Shown in pieces: positions 1 through 5,972 of a stretch of 7,544 bases of DNA. Position 1 is the first letter of the stretch, and each line of letters begins with the position of its first letter. The notes below the pieces were generated by a model that saw nothing but the letters and a program-made list of their open reading frames with translations, was not told the DNA's origin and ran no database searches. Made by a program: the position numbers and the translations under genes. This DNA comes from an uncultured Collinsella sp. (GTDB lineage: Bacteria; Actinomycetota; Coriobacteriia; Coriobacteriales; Coriobacteriaceae), in assembly GCA_900550735.1 (NCBI GenBank), contig URTD01000084.1, forward strand, positions 1 through 7,544, written 5' to 3'.

Positions 1-534
1 GGCCTGCGCGGCGACGGCGGGCGACACCAGCCGAAACGGCACGCACTGGCAGCGGCTCACGATGGTGGGCAGCATCACGTCTGCCGAGGTGCCCAACAAG
101 ATGAACATAACGCCCTCGGGCGGCTCCTCGAGTGTTTTGAGCAGTGCGTTGGCGGTGTTAGCGCGCAGCCGCTCGGCACGGTCGATGATGTAGACCTTGG
201 CCTTGGCACGGATGGGCGCCAGAGGCACGTCGTCGAGCAGCTCGCGGGTCTGGGCAATGAGGTAGCCCGTGGCGCTCTCGGGCGTGTAATAGTGCACGTC
301 GGGATGCGTGTGCCGCGCAACGCGCACGCAGCTGTCGCATGCGCCGCAGCCGTCCTGCTCGCACAGGAAGGCCTGGGCGAGCGCCCATGCGGCATCGAGC
401 TTGCCGGCGCCGGGAGCGCCCAAAAACAGGTAGGCGTGCGATGCGCGGCCGCTGGCGACGGCGTTGGTCAAAAAGTCGCGCACGCGCTCTTGGGTGTCGA
501 GCTTGGCCAGCAGGCTTGCCTGAGCGGGGGCCAC
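1..534 (-). CDS. holB: DNA polymerase III subunit delta' (N-terminal 178 residues; gene continues past the window edge)
   Basis: Delta' is a clamp-loader subunit that helps load the sliding clamp onto primed DNA. Reading from a GTG at 534, the protein shows the AAA+ layout of the family. A P-loop-like GAPGAGK lies at residues 39-45 but is followed by Leu46, not Thr/Ser. A cysteine cluster (C58, C63, C66, C69) matches the zinc module of clamp-loader proteins. VYIIDRAERL at 114-123 stands at the Walker B position. LLKTLEEPP at 131-139 and the SRC motif at 160-162 are family hallmarks. The degenerate P-loop fits delta', which is not thought to hydrolyse ATP. The GTG start sits one base after the tmk stop and has an AAGGAGG ribosome site 9 bases upstream. 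Roughly the C-terminal half of a usual 320-400 residue protein is missing because the window ends. DnaX is the main alternative, but the small size before the zinc module, the Leu after the P-loop Lys and the tmk neighbour favour holB. Confidence 0.9.
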   Translation of the reverse strand, partial: MAPAQASLLAKLDTQERVRDFLTNAVASGRASHAYLFLGAPGAGKLDAAWALAQAFLCEQDGCGACDSCVRVARHTHPDVHYYTPESATGYLIAQTRELLDDVPLAPIRAKAKVYIIDRAERLRANTANALLKTLEEPPEGVMFILLGTSADVMLPTIVSRCQCVPFRLVSPAVAAQA

Positions 535-535
535 G

Positions 536-1219
536 TTACTCGGCCTCCTTGGCAAGTGCGGCGGCGACGGCGTCTTGGGAAATGTCGAGGCCGTAGGCGC
601 GAACCCGCTCGACCGTCTGCGCGAAGACTTCCTCGATGGACGCGGTCGCGTCGATGAACTTTACGCGGTTTGGTTCCTCGGCGGCAATGGCGCAAAATCC
701 CTGGTAGACGCGCTCTTGGAAGGCCATGCCCTTAGCCTCCATGCGATCTGCCGCACCACGGGCTGCCATGCGCAGCGCCGCCTGCTCGGGCGTGATGTGG
801 TAGACGAGTGTGAGCGCCGGGTGCGTACCCGCGACGGCCAGGTTGTTGGCATCGCGCACCATCTGACGATCGAGGCCATCGGCAAACGCCTGGTAGCAGG
901 TCGTGGAATCGTAGAAGCGATCGCACAGGACCACCTTGCCGGCAGCAAGGGCGGGCGCGATGACCTCGTGCACCAACTGAGCGCGTGCCGCCTCGTAGAG
1001 CAGCAACTCGCAGGTGTCGCCCATCGCCGTATTGGCAGGGTCGAGCAGCAGAGCACGGATCTTTTCGCTGATGGCGGTACCGCCCGGCTCGCGCAGGCTC
1101 ACAACCTGGTAGCCAGCGAGCTCGAGCGCACGGGCAAGCAGGCGCGCCTGCGTAGATTTACCGGCGCCATCGACACCCTCGAGCGTAATGAAGCTATGTT
1201 GAGCGGGCTCAAAAGCCAT
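536..1219 (-). CDS. tmk: Thymidylate kinase (dTMP kinase)
   Basis: Thymidylate kinase phosphorylates dTMP to dTDP with ATP in the cytoplasm, a required step in making dTTP. The 227-residue length is normal or slightly long for the family. The P-loop GVDGAGKST lies at residues 15-23, the dTMP-binding REPGGT at 43-48, and the DRF motif at 100-102 within CDRFYDST. A LID-like region RGAADRME at 154-161 is followed by FQERVYQGF and a late FIDA stretch, as in other bacterial enzymes. The usual AYQG-like segment after the DRF motif appears as CYQAFADGLD, a mild variation. The ATG at 1219 has AGGAAGG upstream at 8-9 bases spacing. The gene lies directly before holB, a common bacterial pairing, and the last about 15 residues form an Ala/Lys/Glu-rich tail that also carries the holB ribosome site. 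Confidence 0.96.
   Translation of the reverse strand: MAFEPAQHSFITLEGVDGAGKSTQARLLARALELAGYQVVSLREPGGTAISEKIRALLLDPANTAMGDTCELLLYEAARAQLVHEVIAPALAAGKVVLCDRFYDSTTCYQAFADGLDRQMVRDANNLAVAGTHPALTLVYHITPEQAALRMAARGAADRMEAKGMAFQERVYQGFCAIAAEEPNRVKFIDATASIEEVFAQTVERVRAYGLDISQDAVAAALAKEAE
544..550 (-). promoter_or_regulatory. Shine-Dalgarno site for holB inside the end of tmk
   Basis: The minus strand reads AAGGAGG here, within the last codons of tmk and 9 bases before the GTG at 534. It supports GTG as the holB start and suggests that holB is translated from the tmk transcript, coupled to tmk termination. Confidence 0.75.
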
Positions 1220-1273
1220 GGGCGCAGCCCCTTCCTACAAGGCGCGTAAATGCAGATATATATCAACCAAGCC

Positions 1274-1303
1274 ATGATACCCCAGTGCTCGGTGCGTCCC
1301 CAA
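1274..1303 (-). promoter_or_regulatory. Candidate sigma-70-type promoter for tmk-holB
   Basis: On the minus strand a -10-like TATCAT (1279-1274), preceded by GGGG, lies 18 bases from a -35-like TTGGGG (1303-1298). Transcription would start near 1267 and leave a leader of about 48 bases before the tmk ATG. The match is moderate. An AT-rich GATATATATC run at 1255-1264 is an alternative weak -10 region. Confidence 0.4.
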
Positions 1304-1323
1304 TGGCTAAAGGTGCCTTTCCA

Positions 1324-1392
1324 AAGTTGCGGTGAAATAGGGACTGATTGAAGCTCTGAGACCGCCAAACAGTCCCTATTTCACCGCAACTT
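1324..1392. repeat. Long perfect inverted repeat (23-bp arms, 23-base loop)
   Basis: Positions 1324-1346 and 1370-1392 are exact reverse complements, with no mismatch over 23 bp. The arms carry the core TAGGGAC and its complement GTCCCTA. There is no T-run after either arm, and the element lies upstream of both divergent promoters, so it is not a rho-independent terminator for the genes shown. It could be a REP- or MITE-like palindromic repeat or a regulator-binding site; the length and perfection favour a repeat element. A related palindrome lies at 2463-2520. Confidence 0.85.
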
Positions 1393-1417
1393 ATGATGGG
1401 GAATTTTGGACGCTGGG

Positions 1418-1423
1418 TATAAT
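1418..1423 (+). promoter_or_regulatory. Consensus -10 box of the promoter for the zinc-ribbon membrane protein gene
   Basis: A perfect TATAAT, preceded by TGGG, lies 37 bases upstream of the ATG at 1461. Transcription would start near 1430 with a leader of about 30 bases. No good -35 hexamer is seen: 17 bases upstream is GATGGG, and TTATGA at 1391-1396 is 21 bases away. The right arm of the inverted repeat at 1324-1392 ends where the -35 region begins. Confidence 0.6.
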
Positions 1424-1460
1424 CGTCGTATTGCATTGAAATGTGGCGAAAGGAGTGGCA

Positions 1461-2444
1461 ATGTCTCGGTATTGCGCCTCGTGCGGCAAGCTTCTTGCAG
1501 ATAATGCCAAGTTCTGCACCTCGTGCGGTGCACCCGTTGAGCAAACAACCGCGAGCGATAGCCAGCCCGCTTTTGAGCAGACCGGCTCCCTTGATGCGCC
1601 GCAAGCCAAGGCGGACGACCCCCTCGCCTATCGCCCCGACCCCGCCGCAAGCCCCGCGGCCGTCGAGACCACGCAGCGCATACCCATCGCGAGCGGCTCG
1701 CCCCAACAGCAGCCGGCTCCCGCATACGCGCCCGCTTCGCCACAAACCCCCGCTCCCAAAAAGAGCGGCGCCGGGCCGCTTATCGCCGTTATCGTTGTGC
1801 TGGTGGCGATCATCATCGCCCTGGTCGTTTTCTTTGTGATCAAGCCTTTCGACAGCGCCGCCACGCAGACGACTGCCGAGGTAGCTAAGCTGCACCATGA
1901 CGTCGACGACGATGACCTAAAGCCTCTCGGCGATCCCAACAGCCTGTACGACGATGATGACGATGACGACGAGGATGGCGGCGAAGCAACGCTCTCCGAG
2001 CAGAACCTCTACCGTCGCCTGAGCGAATACTACGACTTGCTCGAAGACCTCGACAACTACGTCCGTGGCTGCGCGCAGAACTTCAACGGCAGCTATCTGG
2101 AAGAGGATCGGACCACCCGTCAAAATCTCGCCGACGTCGCCGAGCGCACAGAGGACACCATCGAGCAGTATTACGACATCGTCGAGGACCTAGACGTCCC
2201 GACGAGCTCCAAGAACTATAGCTCCTGGAAGGACATCATCGCCCTGTACGACGACCTGGATCACCGCATTGACGCAATCTGTGATGCCTGGGAGATCAGC
2301 CTGAAATACGCCAAGCCTGCGGACCACAAGAATGAGATCGTGGCGCCGCTGTCGCGCGACAACGTGGCGGGCACCAATGACAATAAGTATCGCCTAGACT
2401 TTGAGGAGCGCTATCCCGGCGCCAAACCCGTCGAAGTGAGCTAG
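1461..2444 (+). CDS. Zinc-ribbon single-pass membrane protein with acidic, internally repeated exterior domain; function unknown
   Basis: I do not recognise a specific function for this 327-residue protein. It opens with a zinc ribbon, CxxC at C5/C8 and C19/C22, within residues 4-23. A Pro/Ala/Gln-rich linker to about residue 99 and Lys100-Lys101 precede one hydrophobic helix at about 106-127. The zinc ribbon should be cytoplasmic and the C-terminal 200 residues outside. The exterior part starts with Asp-rich runs (147-152 and 164-172). A largely helical Asp/Glu/Tyr-rich region follows, in which YYDLLEDLD (190-198) recurs as YYDIVEDLD (237-245) and more weakly as IIALYDDLD (259-267). C204 and C274 could form a disulfide. 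The layout recalls TcaA/YvbJ-like zinc-ribbon membrane proteins, but the exterior domain is not one I can name. The ATG at 1461 is preferred over an in-frame GTG at 1443 because GAAAGGAG lies 5 bases before the ATG, between the two. It is a single-gene unit, convergent with topA. Confidence 0.88.
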   Translation: MSRYCASCGKLLADNAKFCTSCGAPVEQTTASDSQPAFEQTGSLDAPQAKADDPLAYRPDPAASPAAVETTQRIPIASGSPQQQPAPAYAPASPQTPAPKKSGAGPLIAVIVVLVAIIIALVVFFVIKPFDSAATQTTAEVAKLHHDVDDDDLKPLGDPNSLYDDDDDDDEDGGEATLSEQNLYRRLSEYYDLLEDLDNYVRGCAQNFNGSYLEEDRTTRQNLADVAERTEDTIEQYYDIVEDLDVPTSSKNYSSWKDIIALYDDLDHRIDAICDAWEISLKYAKPADHKNEIVAPLSRDNVAGTNDNKYRLDFEERYPGAKPVEVS

Positions 2445-2462
2445 CGCTTTGTCGTTCCCGAG

Positions 2463-2520
2463 CCGGCAGTTAGGGACGTTCCTAAACTGCCGGCAGAAAA
2501 GGAACGTCCCTAACTGCCGG
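2463..2520. repeat. Long perfect inverted repeat (21-bp arms) with a nested palindrome in the loop
   Basis: Positions 2463-2483 and 2500-2520 are exact reverse complements over 21 bp. The 16-base loop (2484-2499) contains the perfect palindrome CTGCCGGCAG at 2487-2496, so the arm-end motif AACTGCCGG appears again in the loop. The arms carry the core TAGGGAC also seen in the 1324-1392 element. No T-run follows on either strand, and a separate terminator stands next to it, so a repeat element is more likely than a terminator. Confidence 0.85.
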
Positions 2521-2522
2521 TC

Positions 2523-2562
2523 AAAAAACGAGCGAGGATCGTGGGGTCCTCGCTCGTTTTTT
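2523..2562. terminator. Bidirectional rho-independent terminator
   Basis: The 16-bp perfect stem pairs 2523-2538 with 2547-2562 around an 8-base loop. It begins with six A and ends with six T, so each strand gives a GC-rich hairpin followed by a U-run. It can stop rightward transcription from the zinc-ribbon gene (stop at 2444) and leftward transcription from topA (stop at 2585, 22 bases away). Confidence 0.93.
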
Positions 2563-2584
2563 AGGCAATGTTTCGACCGCGCCG

Positions 2585-5179
2585 TTACTTGTCGGAGGCT
2601 ACTTTCTTGGCAGTCGACTTCTTCGCGGTCGTCTTCTTGGCGGCAGTGGCTTTCTTAGCCGTCGTCTTCTTGGCCGCCGTCGTCTTCTTGGCCGTGCTCG
2701 CCTTAGTCGTGGTCTTGCGGCCGCGGGCGGGCTTCTTCTCCTTGGTCGGGCAGTCCATGTTGACGCAGATACGCCACGGGCCGCGCGCCGTGTTGACCAC
2801 CACGATGGGGGCGCCGCACTCGGGGCAGGTCTCACCCGTCGCCTCGAGCTTACCGCGCGCCGGCAGAGGATAGCTCACGCCGCAGTCATCGTAGTTGGTG
2901 CAGCGGATAAAGCGCTTGCCGCTCTTCTCACTCTTGTGCGCGATCAGGTCGCCATGACGTCCGGCCTCGGCACACACCTTGCACTCGCCCACCTTAAGGT
3001 CGGGCTCGTAGTTGGTGGGGCACGTGGGGTTCACGCAGATCTCGAAAGCCTTCTGACGGAACGGCTGGCATTTAATGCGCGGCGCGCCGCACTCGGGGCA
3101 CACGGCCGCCTCGCCCTCGAGCGGACTCACCTTGACGCCGCTCGGCACCGGATAGGTCACATCGCAGTCGGGCCAGCCCATGCAGCCAATGAAGCTGCCA
3201 CGGGTCTTGGCGCTCGTCTTCATAACCAGGTCCTTGCCGCACTTGGGGCAAGCTCCCACGCGCGCATCGGCCGTGACGGCGTCGCTGATGGCGTCGCCCA
3301 GCTCCTGCGTGTGCTTGAGCAGCTCGTCGAGCACGCCAGCCAGCAGCGCGCGCGAGTGCATCACGACATGCTCTTCGGTATCCTCGCCGCGCTCCACACG
3401 GGTCATGTCGCCGTCGAGCTCGCTGGTCATATCGGGGCTCGTGATGCGCGGGGCAAACTGCGACAGCGCATCGATGATGGCGATACCCAGCTGGCTCGGC
3501 TCAACGGGATCATTTTTGAGATAGCGCACGGCGTACAGGCGCTCGATGATGCTCGCGCGCGTGGACTTGGTGCCCAGGCCGCGCTTCTCCATCTCCTGCA
3601 CGAGCTTGCCCTGGCTGTAGCGCGCGGGCGGCTCGGTCTGCTTGGCCTCGAGCTTAATGTCGAACACGTCGACCGTATCGCCCTGCTCCAGCGGCGGCAT
3701 CTGCTCGTCGCGCTTGAGTCCGTACGGGTACGCCTCGCGGAAACCCGGGGTCACGAGCACATCGCCCGAAGCCACGAACGGCTCACCGTTCACGTCGAGC
3801 TCGAGCTTAGTGTTTTCGATGGTCGCGGGACCCATAAGCGTCGCTAGGAAGCGGCGGGCGATGAGGTCGTAGAGCTTGCGCTGGCCGCCGTCGAGCGTGG
3901 ACGGATCGCCCTCGCCCGTGGGATAGATAGGCGGGTGGTCGGTGGTCTCGACCTTGCCGCGCGTGGGCTTCATGGGGCCGGCGAGGACCTTTTTGCACAC
4001 GGGCGCCAGCGCCGGGTTGATCTTTGCAAGGTCACTCACCACAGCGCCCAGATCAAGCGTCGCGGGGTATACGGTATTGTCGACACGCGGGTAGCTGATG
4101 AGGCCCGCCATGTAGAGGGACTCGGCGATGCGCATGGTACGCGCAGGCGAGATACCCTCGGCTGCGGCGGCAGCCTGCAGCGAGGTGGTCGCAAACGGCG
4201 TGGGCGGCTGCTGCTTGCGCGAGCGCTTGGTCACCGCGGCGACGGTTGCCGTCTTGGCACCGTCAACGTGACCGTACGCCGTCTCAGCAGCATCCTTGTC
4301 GGTAAAGCGCGCCGTCTTGTGCGCGATCTTAAAGCGATCGTCCTCGGCAGCGCCTTGCGCGGCGCCCATGCCGCGAATCTGCCAATAGTCCTCGGGCACA
4401 AACGCCATGCGCTCGCGTTCGCGCTCGACCACCAGGGCAAGCGTCGGCGTCTGCACGCGGCCGGCGGAACGCACGTTGCCAAAGCCGCCAAACTTGGCGA
4501 GCGTCAGGTAGCGCGTGAGCACCGCACCCCAAATGAGGTCGATGTGCTGACGGCTCTCGCCGGCGTCGGCCAGGTTCTGGTCGAGCGAGACAAGGTTATC
4601 GAAGGCCTGCGTGATCTCGGCCTTGGTAAACGAAGAATACTGGGCGCGGGCGACCGGCAAGTCGGGCGCCACCTCGCGCACCTTGTTGAGGGCGTCCGAA
4701 CCGATCAGCTCGCCCTCGCGATCGAAGTCCGTGGCAATGATGACGCTGTCGGACTTTTTGGCGAGGTTCTTAAGCGAGCGAATGAGCTCTTTCTCAGCCG
4801 GCAACTTAATGACGGGCGCCCAGGTGAGGTAAGGCAGACTCTCGAGCTTCCAGCCCTTAATGGAGATGCCATCGGCAAGGAACGGCTTACGCTTGGTGTC
4901 GTAAGGCGGACGCGCCAGGCCATCGGGCATGTCGGCCGGCAGTATCTCGCCGTCCTCGGTGACCGAATACCAGCCCAGCTTTTTATCGAACAGCACGCTG
5001 TCGCAAAAATCAGGCGCAAGGATGTGACCGGCAAGGCCGATCGTCACGCACTCCTCGCCCTTCCACTCAAAGCGGTAGATGGCGGTGTTGTACACCTTGT
5101 CCTTTTTGGGCTTACCCGTGGACAGACGCTCGGCGATCTGACGCGCGGCGTCGTTTTTCTCGGCGATGATGAGCTTCAA
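2585..5179 (-). CDS. topA: Type IA DNA topoisomerase I, archaeal-like core, four zinc ribbons and a lysine/alanine-rich tail
   Basis: This enzyme relaxes negatively supercoiled DNA through a covalent 5'-phosphotyrosine intermediate. The 864-residue protein starts directly with a TOPRIM domain (KLIIAEKND at 2-10), whose acidic triad lies in ATDFDREGE (D151, D153, E155). AGRVQTPTLALVVERE is at 239-254, and the catalytic tyrosine is Y363 in LISYPRVDN. TDHPPIYPT at 413-421 is another core motif. Four C4 zinc ribbons follow: C644/647/666/672, C694/697/715/720, C733/736/760/766 and C785/788/805/810. From about residue 813 a Lys/Ala/Thr tail, of the kind known to bind DNA in actinobacterial TopA, runs to the end. 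IAEKN and ISYPR resemble archaeal topoisomerase I or topoisomerase III rather than the usual bacterial VESPAK and YITYMRTDS. The start is TTG, supported by AGGAG 6 bases upstream and an in-frame TAG just before it. The gene follows hypB after 54 bases without a visible terminator. Confidence 0.95.
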   Translation of the reverse strand: MKLIIAEKNDAARQIAERLSTGKPKKDKVYNTAIYRFEWKGEECVTIGLAGHILAPDFCDSVLFDKKLGWYSVTEDGEILPADMPDGLARPPYDTKRKPFLADGISIKGWKLESLPYLTWAPVIKLPAEKELIRSLKNLAKKSDSVIIATDFDREGELIGSDALNKVREVAPDLPVARAQYSSFTKAEITQAFDNLVSLDQNLADAGESRQHIDLIWGAVLTRYLTLAKFGGFGNVRSAGRVQTPTLALVVERERERMAFVPEDYWQIRGMGAAQGAAEDDRFKIAHKTARFTDKDAAETAYGHVDGAKTATVAAVTKRSRKQQPPTPFATTSLQAAAAAEGISPARTMRIAESLYMAGLISYPRVDNTVYPATLDLGAVVSDLAKINPALAPVCKKVLAGPMKPTRGKVETTDHPPIYPTGEGDPSTLDGGQRKLYDLIARRFLATLMGPATIENTKLELDVNGEPFVASGDVLVTPGFREAYPYGLKRDEQMPPLEQGDTVDVFDIKLEAKQTEPPARYSQGKLVQEMEKRGLGTKSTRASIIERLYAVRYLKNDPVEPSQLGIAIIDALSQFAPRITSPDMTSELDGDMTRVERGEDTEEHVVMHSRALLAGVLDELLKHTQELGDAISDAVTADARVGACPKCGKDLVMKTSAKTRGSFIGCMGWPDCDVTYPVPSGVKVSPLEGEAAVCPECGAPRIKCQPFRQKAFEICVNPTCPTNYEPDLKVGECKVCAEAGRHGDLIAHKSEKSGKRFIRCTNYDDCGVSYPLPARGKLEATGETCPECGAPIVVVNTARGPWRICVNMDCPTKEKKPARGRKTTTKASTAKKTTAAKKTTAKKATAAKKTTAKKSTAKKVASDK
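2603..2689 (-). repeat. Lysine/alanine/threonine repeats coding the TopA tail
   Basis: Residues 831-859 of TopA are seven KK pairs separated by short Ala/Thr/Ser spacers of the TTAA, TTA or ATAA kind. The DNA is a degenerate tandem repeat with recurring CTTCTT on the plus strand. The tail is strongly basic and histone H1-like. Copy number in such tracts often varies between strains. Confidence 0.8.
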
Positions 5180-5185
5180 AAGAGG

Positions 5186-5190
5186 CTCCT
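5186..5190 (-). promoter_or_regulatory. Shine-Dalgarno site that fixes the TTG start of topA
   Basis: The minus strand reads AGGAG here, 6 bases before the TTG at 5179. An in-frame TAG overlaps the start of this site (5191-5189), so no further upstream start is possible. The TOPRIM beta strand begins at residue 2, so a start further inside would remove essential sequence. Confidence 0.75.
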
Positions 5191-5233
5191 ATCTCGTATC
5201 TCTGCGGCTACGCCCGCCCGTATGGCGGCCGAC

Positions 5234-5917
5234 TTACGCCCTTGCTTGCTCAATCTGCCCGATGAGCCAATCGCACCAGGCATCCATGCCCTCGCCCTTG
5301 CGCGCGCTCACGGCAAACCGCGGCGCCTGCGGATTGAGGTCATCGAGTGTCTTAGTATACCTATCCATGTCAAAATCGAAAGCCGGAGCCACGTCGACCT
5401 TGTTGAGCAGCTGCGCGCCGGCGTGTTGGAAGATGCCCGGGTACTTGATGGGCTTGTCGTCGCCCTCGGGCACCGAGAGAATCATGATGGACAGGTTCTC
5501 GCCCAGGTCAAAGTCGACCGGGCAGACCAGGTTACCCACGTTTTCGATAAAGATGACGTCGATGTTCTCCAGACCGACGGCCTGGTCGAACGCGTCAACG
5601 GCCTCCATGATCATGTTGCCCTCGAGGTGGCACAGGCCACCCGTGTTGATCTGGATGGCGGGCATGCCGGCTTCCTTCATGGTGATGGCGTCGACATCCG
5701 AGGCAATATCGCCCTCGATGACGGCACAGCGCAGGCCAGCCTTGTCGCGCAGGCGCTCGTTGGTGCCCAGGATCGTGGTGGTCTTGCCCGAACCGGGGCT
5801 CGACAGCACATTGATCACATAGGTGTTTGTCTCTTTAAATCGCTGTCGCAGCTGATCTGCCAGGCGCTCGTTGCGCGACAGAATCGGCGACGCGATATCA
5901 ATCGTTTTCTCAGCCAT
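5234..5917 (-). CDS. hypB: Hydrogenase/nickel-incorporation GTPase HypB
   Basis: HypB is a cytoplasmic SIMIBI-class GTPase that, with HypA, delivers nickel to the large subunit of [NiFe] hydrogenases. The 227-residue protein has the P-loop SSPGSGKTT at 39-47 and EGDIASDVDA at 68-77. Metal ligands C96-H97 lie in NTGGLCHLEG, and C132 in ENVGNLVCP. The guanine-specificity motif NKVD is at 172-175, followed by the late SARKGEGMD. There is no N-terminal CxxCGC nickel site and no histidine-rich stretch, so this is the short form without a nickel store. The ATG at 5917 has AAGGAG 8 bases upstream. It lies 55 bases after hypA and 54 bases before topA. HypA and HypB homologues can also serve urease, but no urease gene is nearby. 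Confidence 0.96.
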   Translation of the reverse strand: MAEKTIDIASPILSRNERLADQLRQRFKETNTYVINVLSSPGSGKTTTILGTNERLRDKAGLRCAVIEGDIASDVDAITMKEAGMPAIQINTGGLCHLEGNMIMEAVDAFDQAVGLENIDVIFIENVGNLVCPVDFDLGENLSIMILSVPEGDDKPIKYPGIFQHAGAQLLNKVDVAPAFDFDMDRYTKTLDDLNPQAPRFAVSARKGEGMDAWCDWLIGQIEQARA

Positions 5918-5942
5918 ACTCAGCGCTCCTTACTTTTGCCCC

Positions 5943-5948
5943 TTTATA
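5943..5948 (-). promoter_or_regulatory. Possible internal -10 box before hypB
   Basis: The hypA-hypB gap contains TATAAA on the minus strand, preceded by GGGG. No convincing -35 is present (CCATCA at 17-base spacing). Transcription would start near 5936, just upstream of the hypB ribosome site. This is a weak candidate for separate hypB-topA expression. Confidence 0.3.
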
Positions 5949-5972
5949 CCCCGTCCCCAGGTGGCTGATGGG

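Noticed and set aside
575..1249. A 224-codon rightward open frame opposite tmk.
   Set aside because: It covers tmk on the other strand and has no domain or convincing ribosome site; tmk has every expected motif.
1324..1392. The inverted repeat as a rho-independent terminator.
   Set aside because: No T-run follows either arm, the spacer is 23 bases, and no transcript known here ends at it; both neighbouring genes are transcribed away from it.
1443..1460. In-frame GTG at 1443 as the start of the zinc-ribbon gene.
   Set aside because: The ribosome site GAAAGGAG lies between this GTG and the ATG at 1461 and is well spaced for the ATG. The conserved zinc ribbon begins just after the ATG.
1263..1898. 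A 211-codon leftward open frame across the intergenic region and the start of the zinc-ribbon gene.
   Set aside because: It runs through the long inverted repeat and is opposite a gene with a clear zinc ribbon, promoter and ribosome site; no domain is seen.
1943..1976. The poly-Asp run in the zinc-ribbon protein as a sequencing or slippage artefact.
   Set aside because: The run uses mixed GAT and GAC codons plus GAG, and the frame stays open with sensible protein on both sides.
1324..2520. The two palindromes as a CRISPR array or as ends of an insertion sequence.
   Set aside because: There are no evenly spaced direct repeats, the two palindromes differ outside a 7-base core, no transposase lies between them and no target-site duplication is evident.
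3935..5968. A 677-codon rightward open frame opposite topA and hypB.
   Set aside because: It is antisense to two clear genes, with low-complexity Arg/Leu/Gly/His-rich composition and no recognisable domain. Long antisense frames are expected in GC-rich coding DNA.
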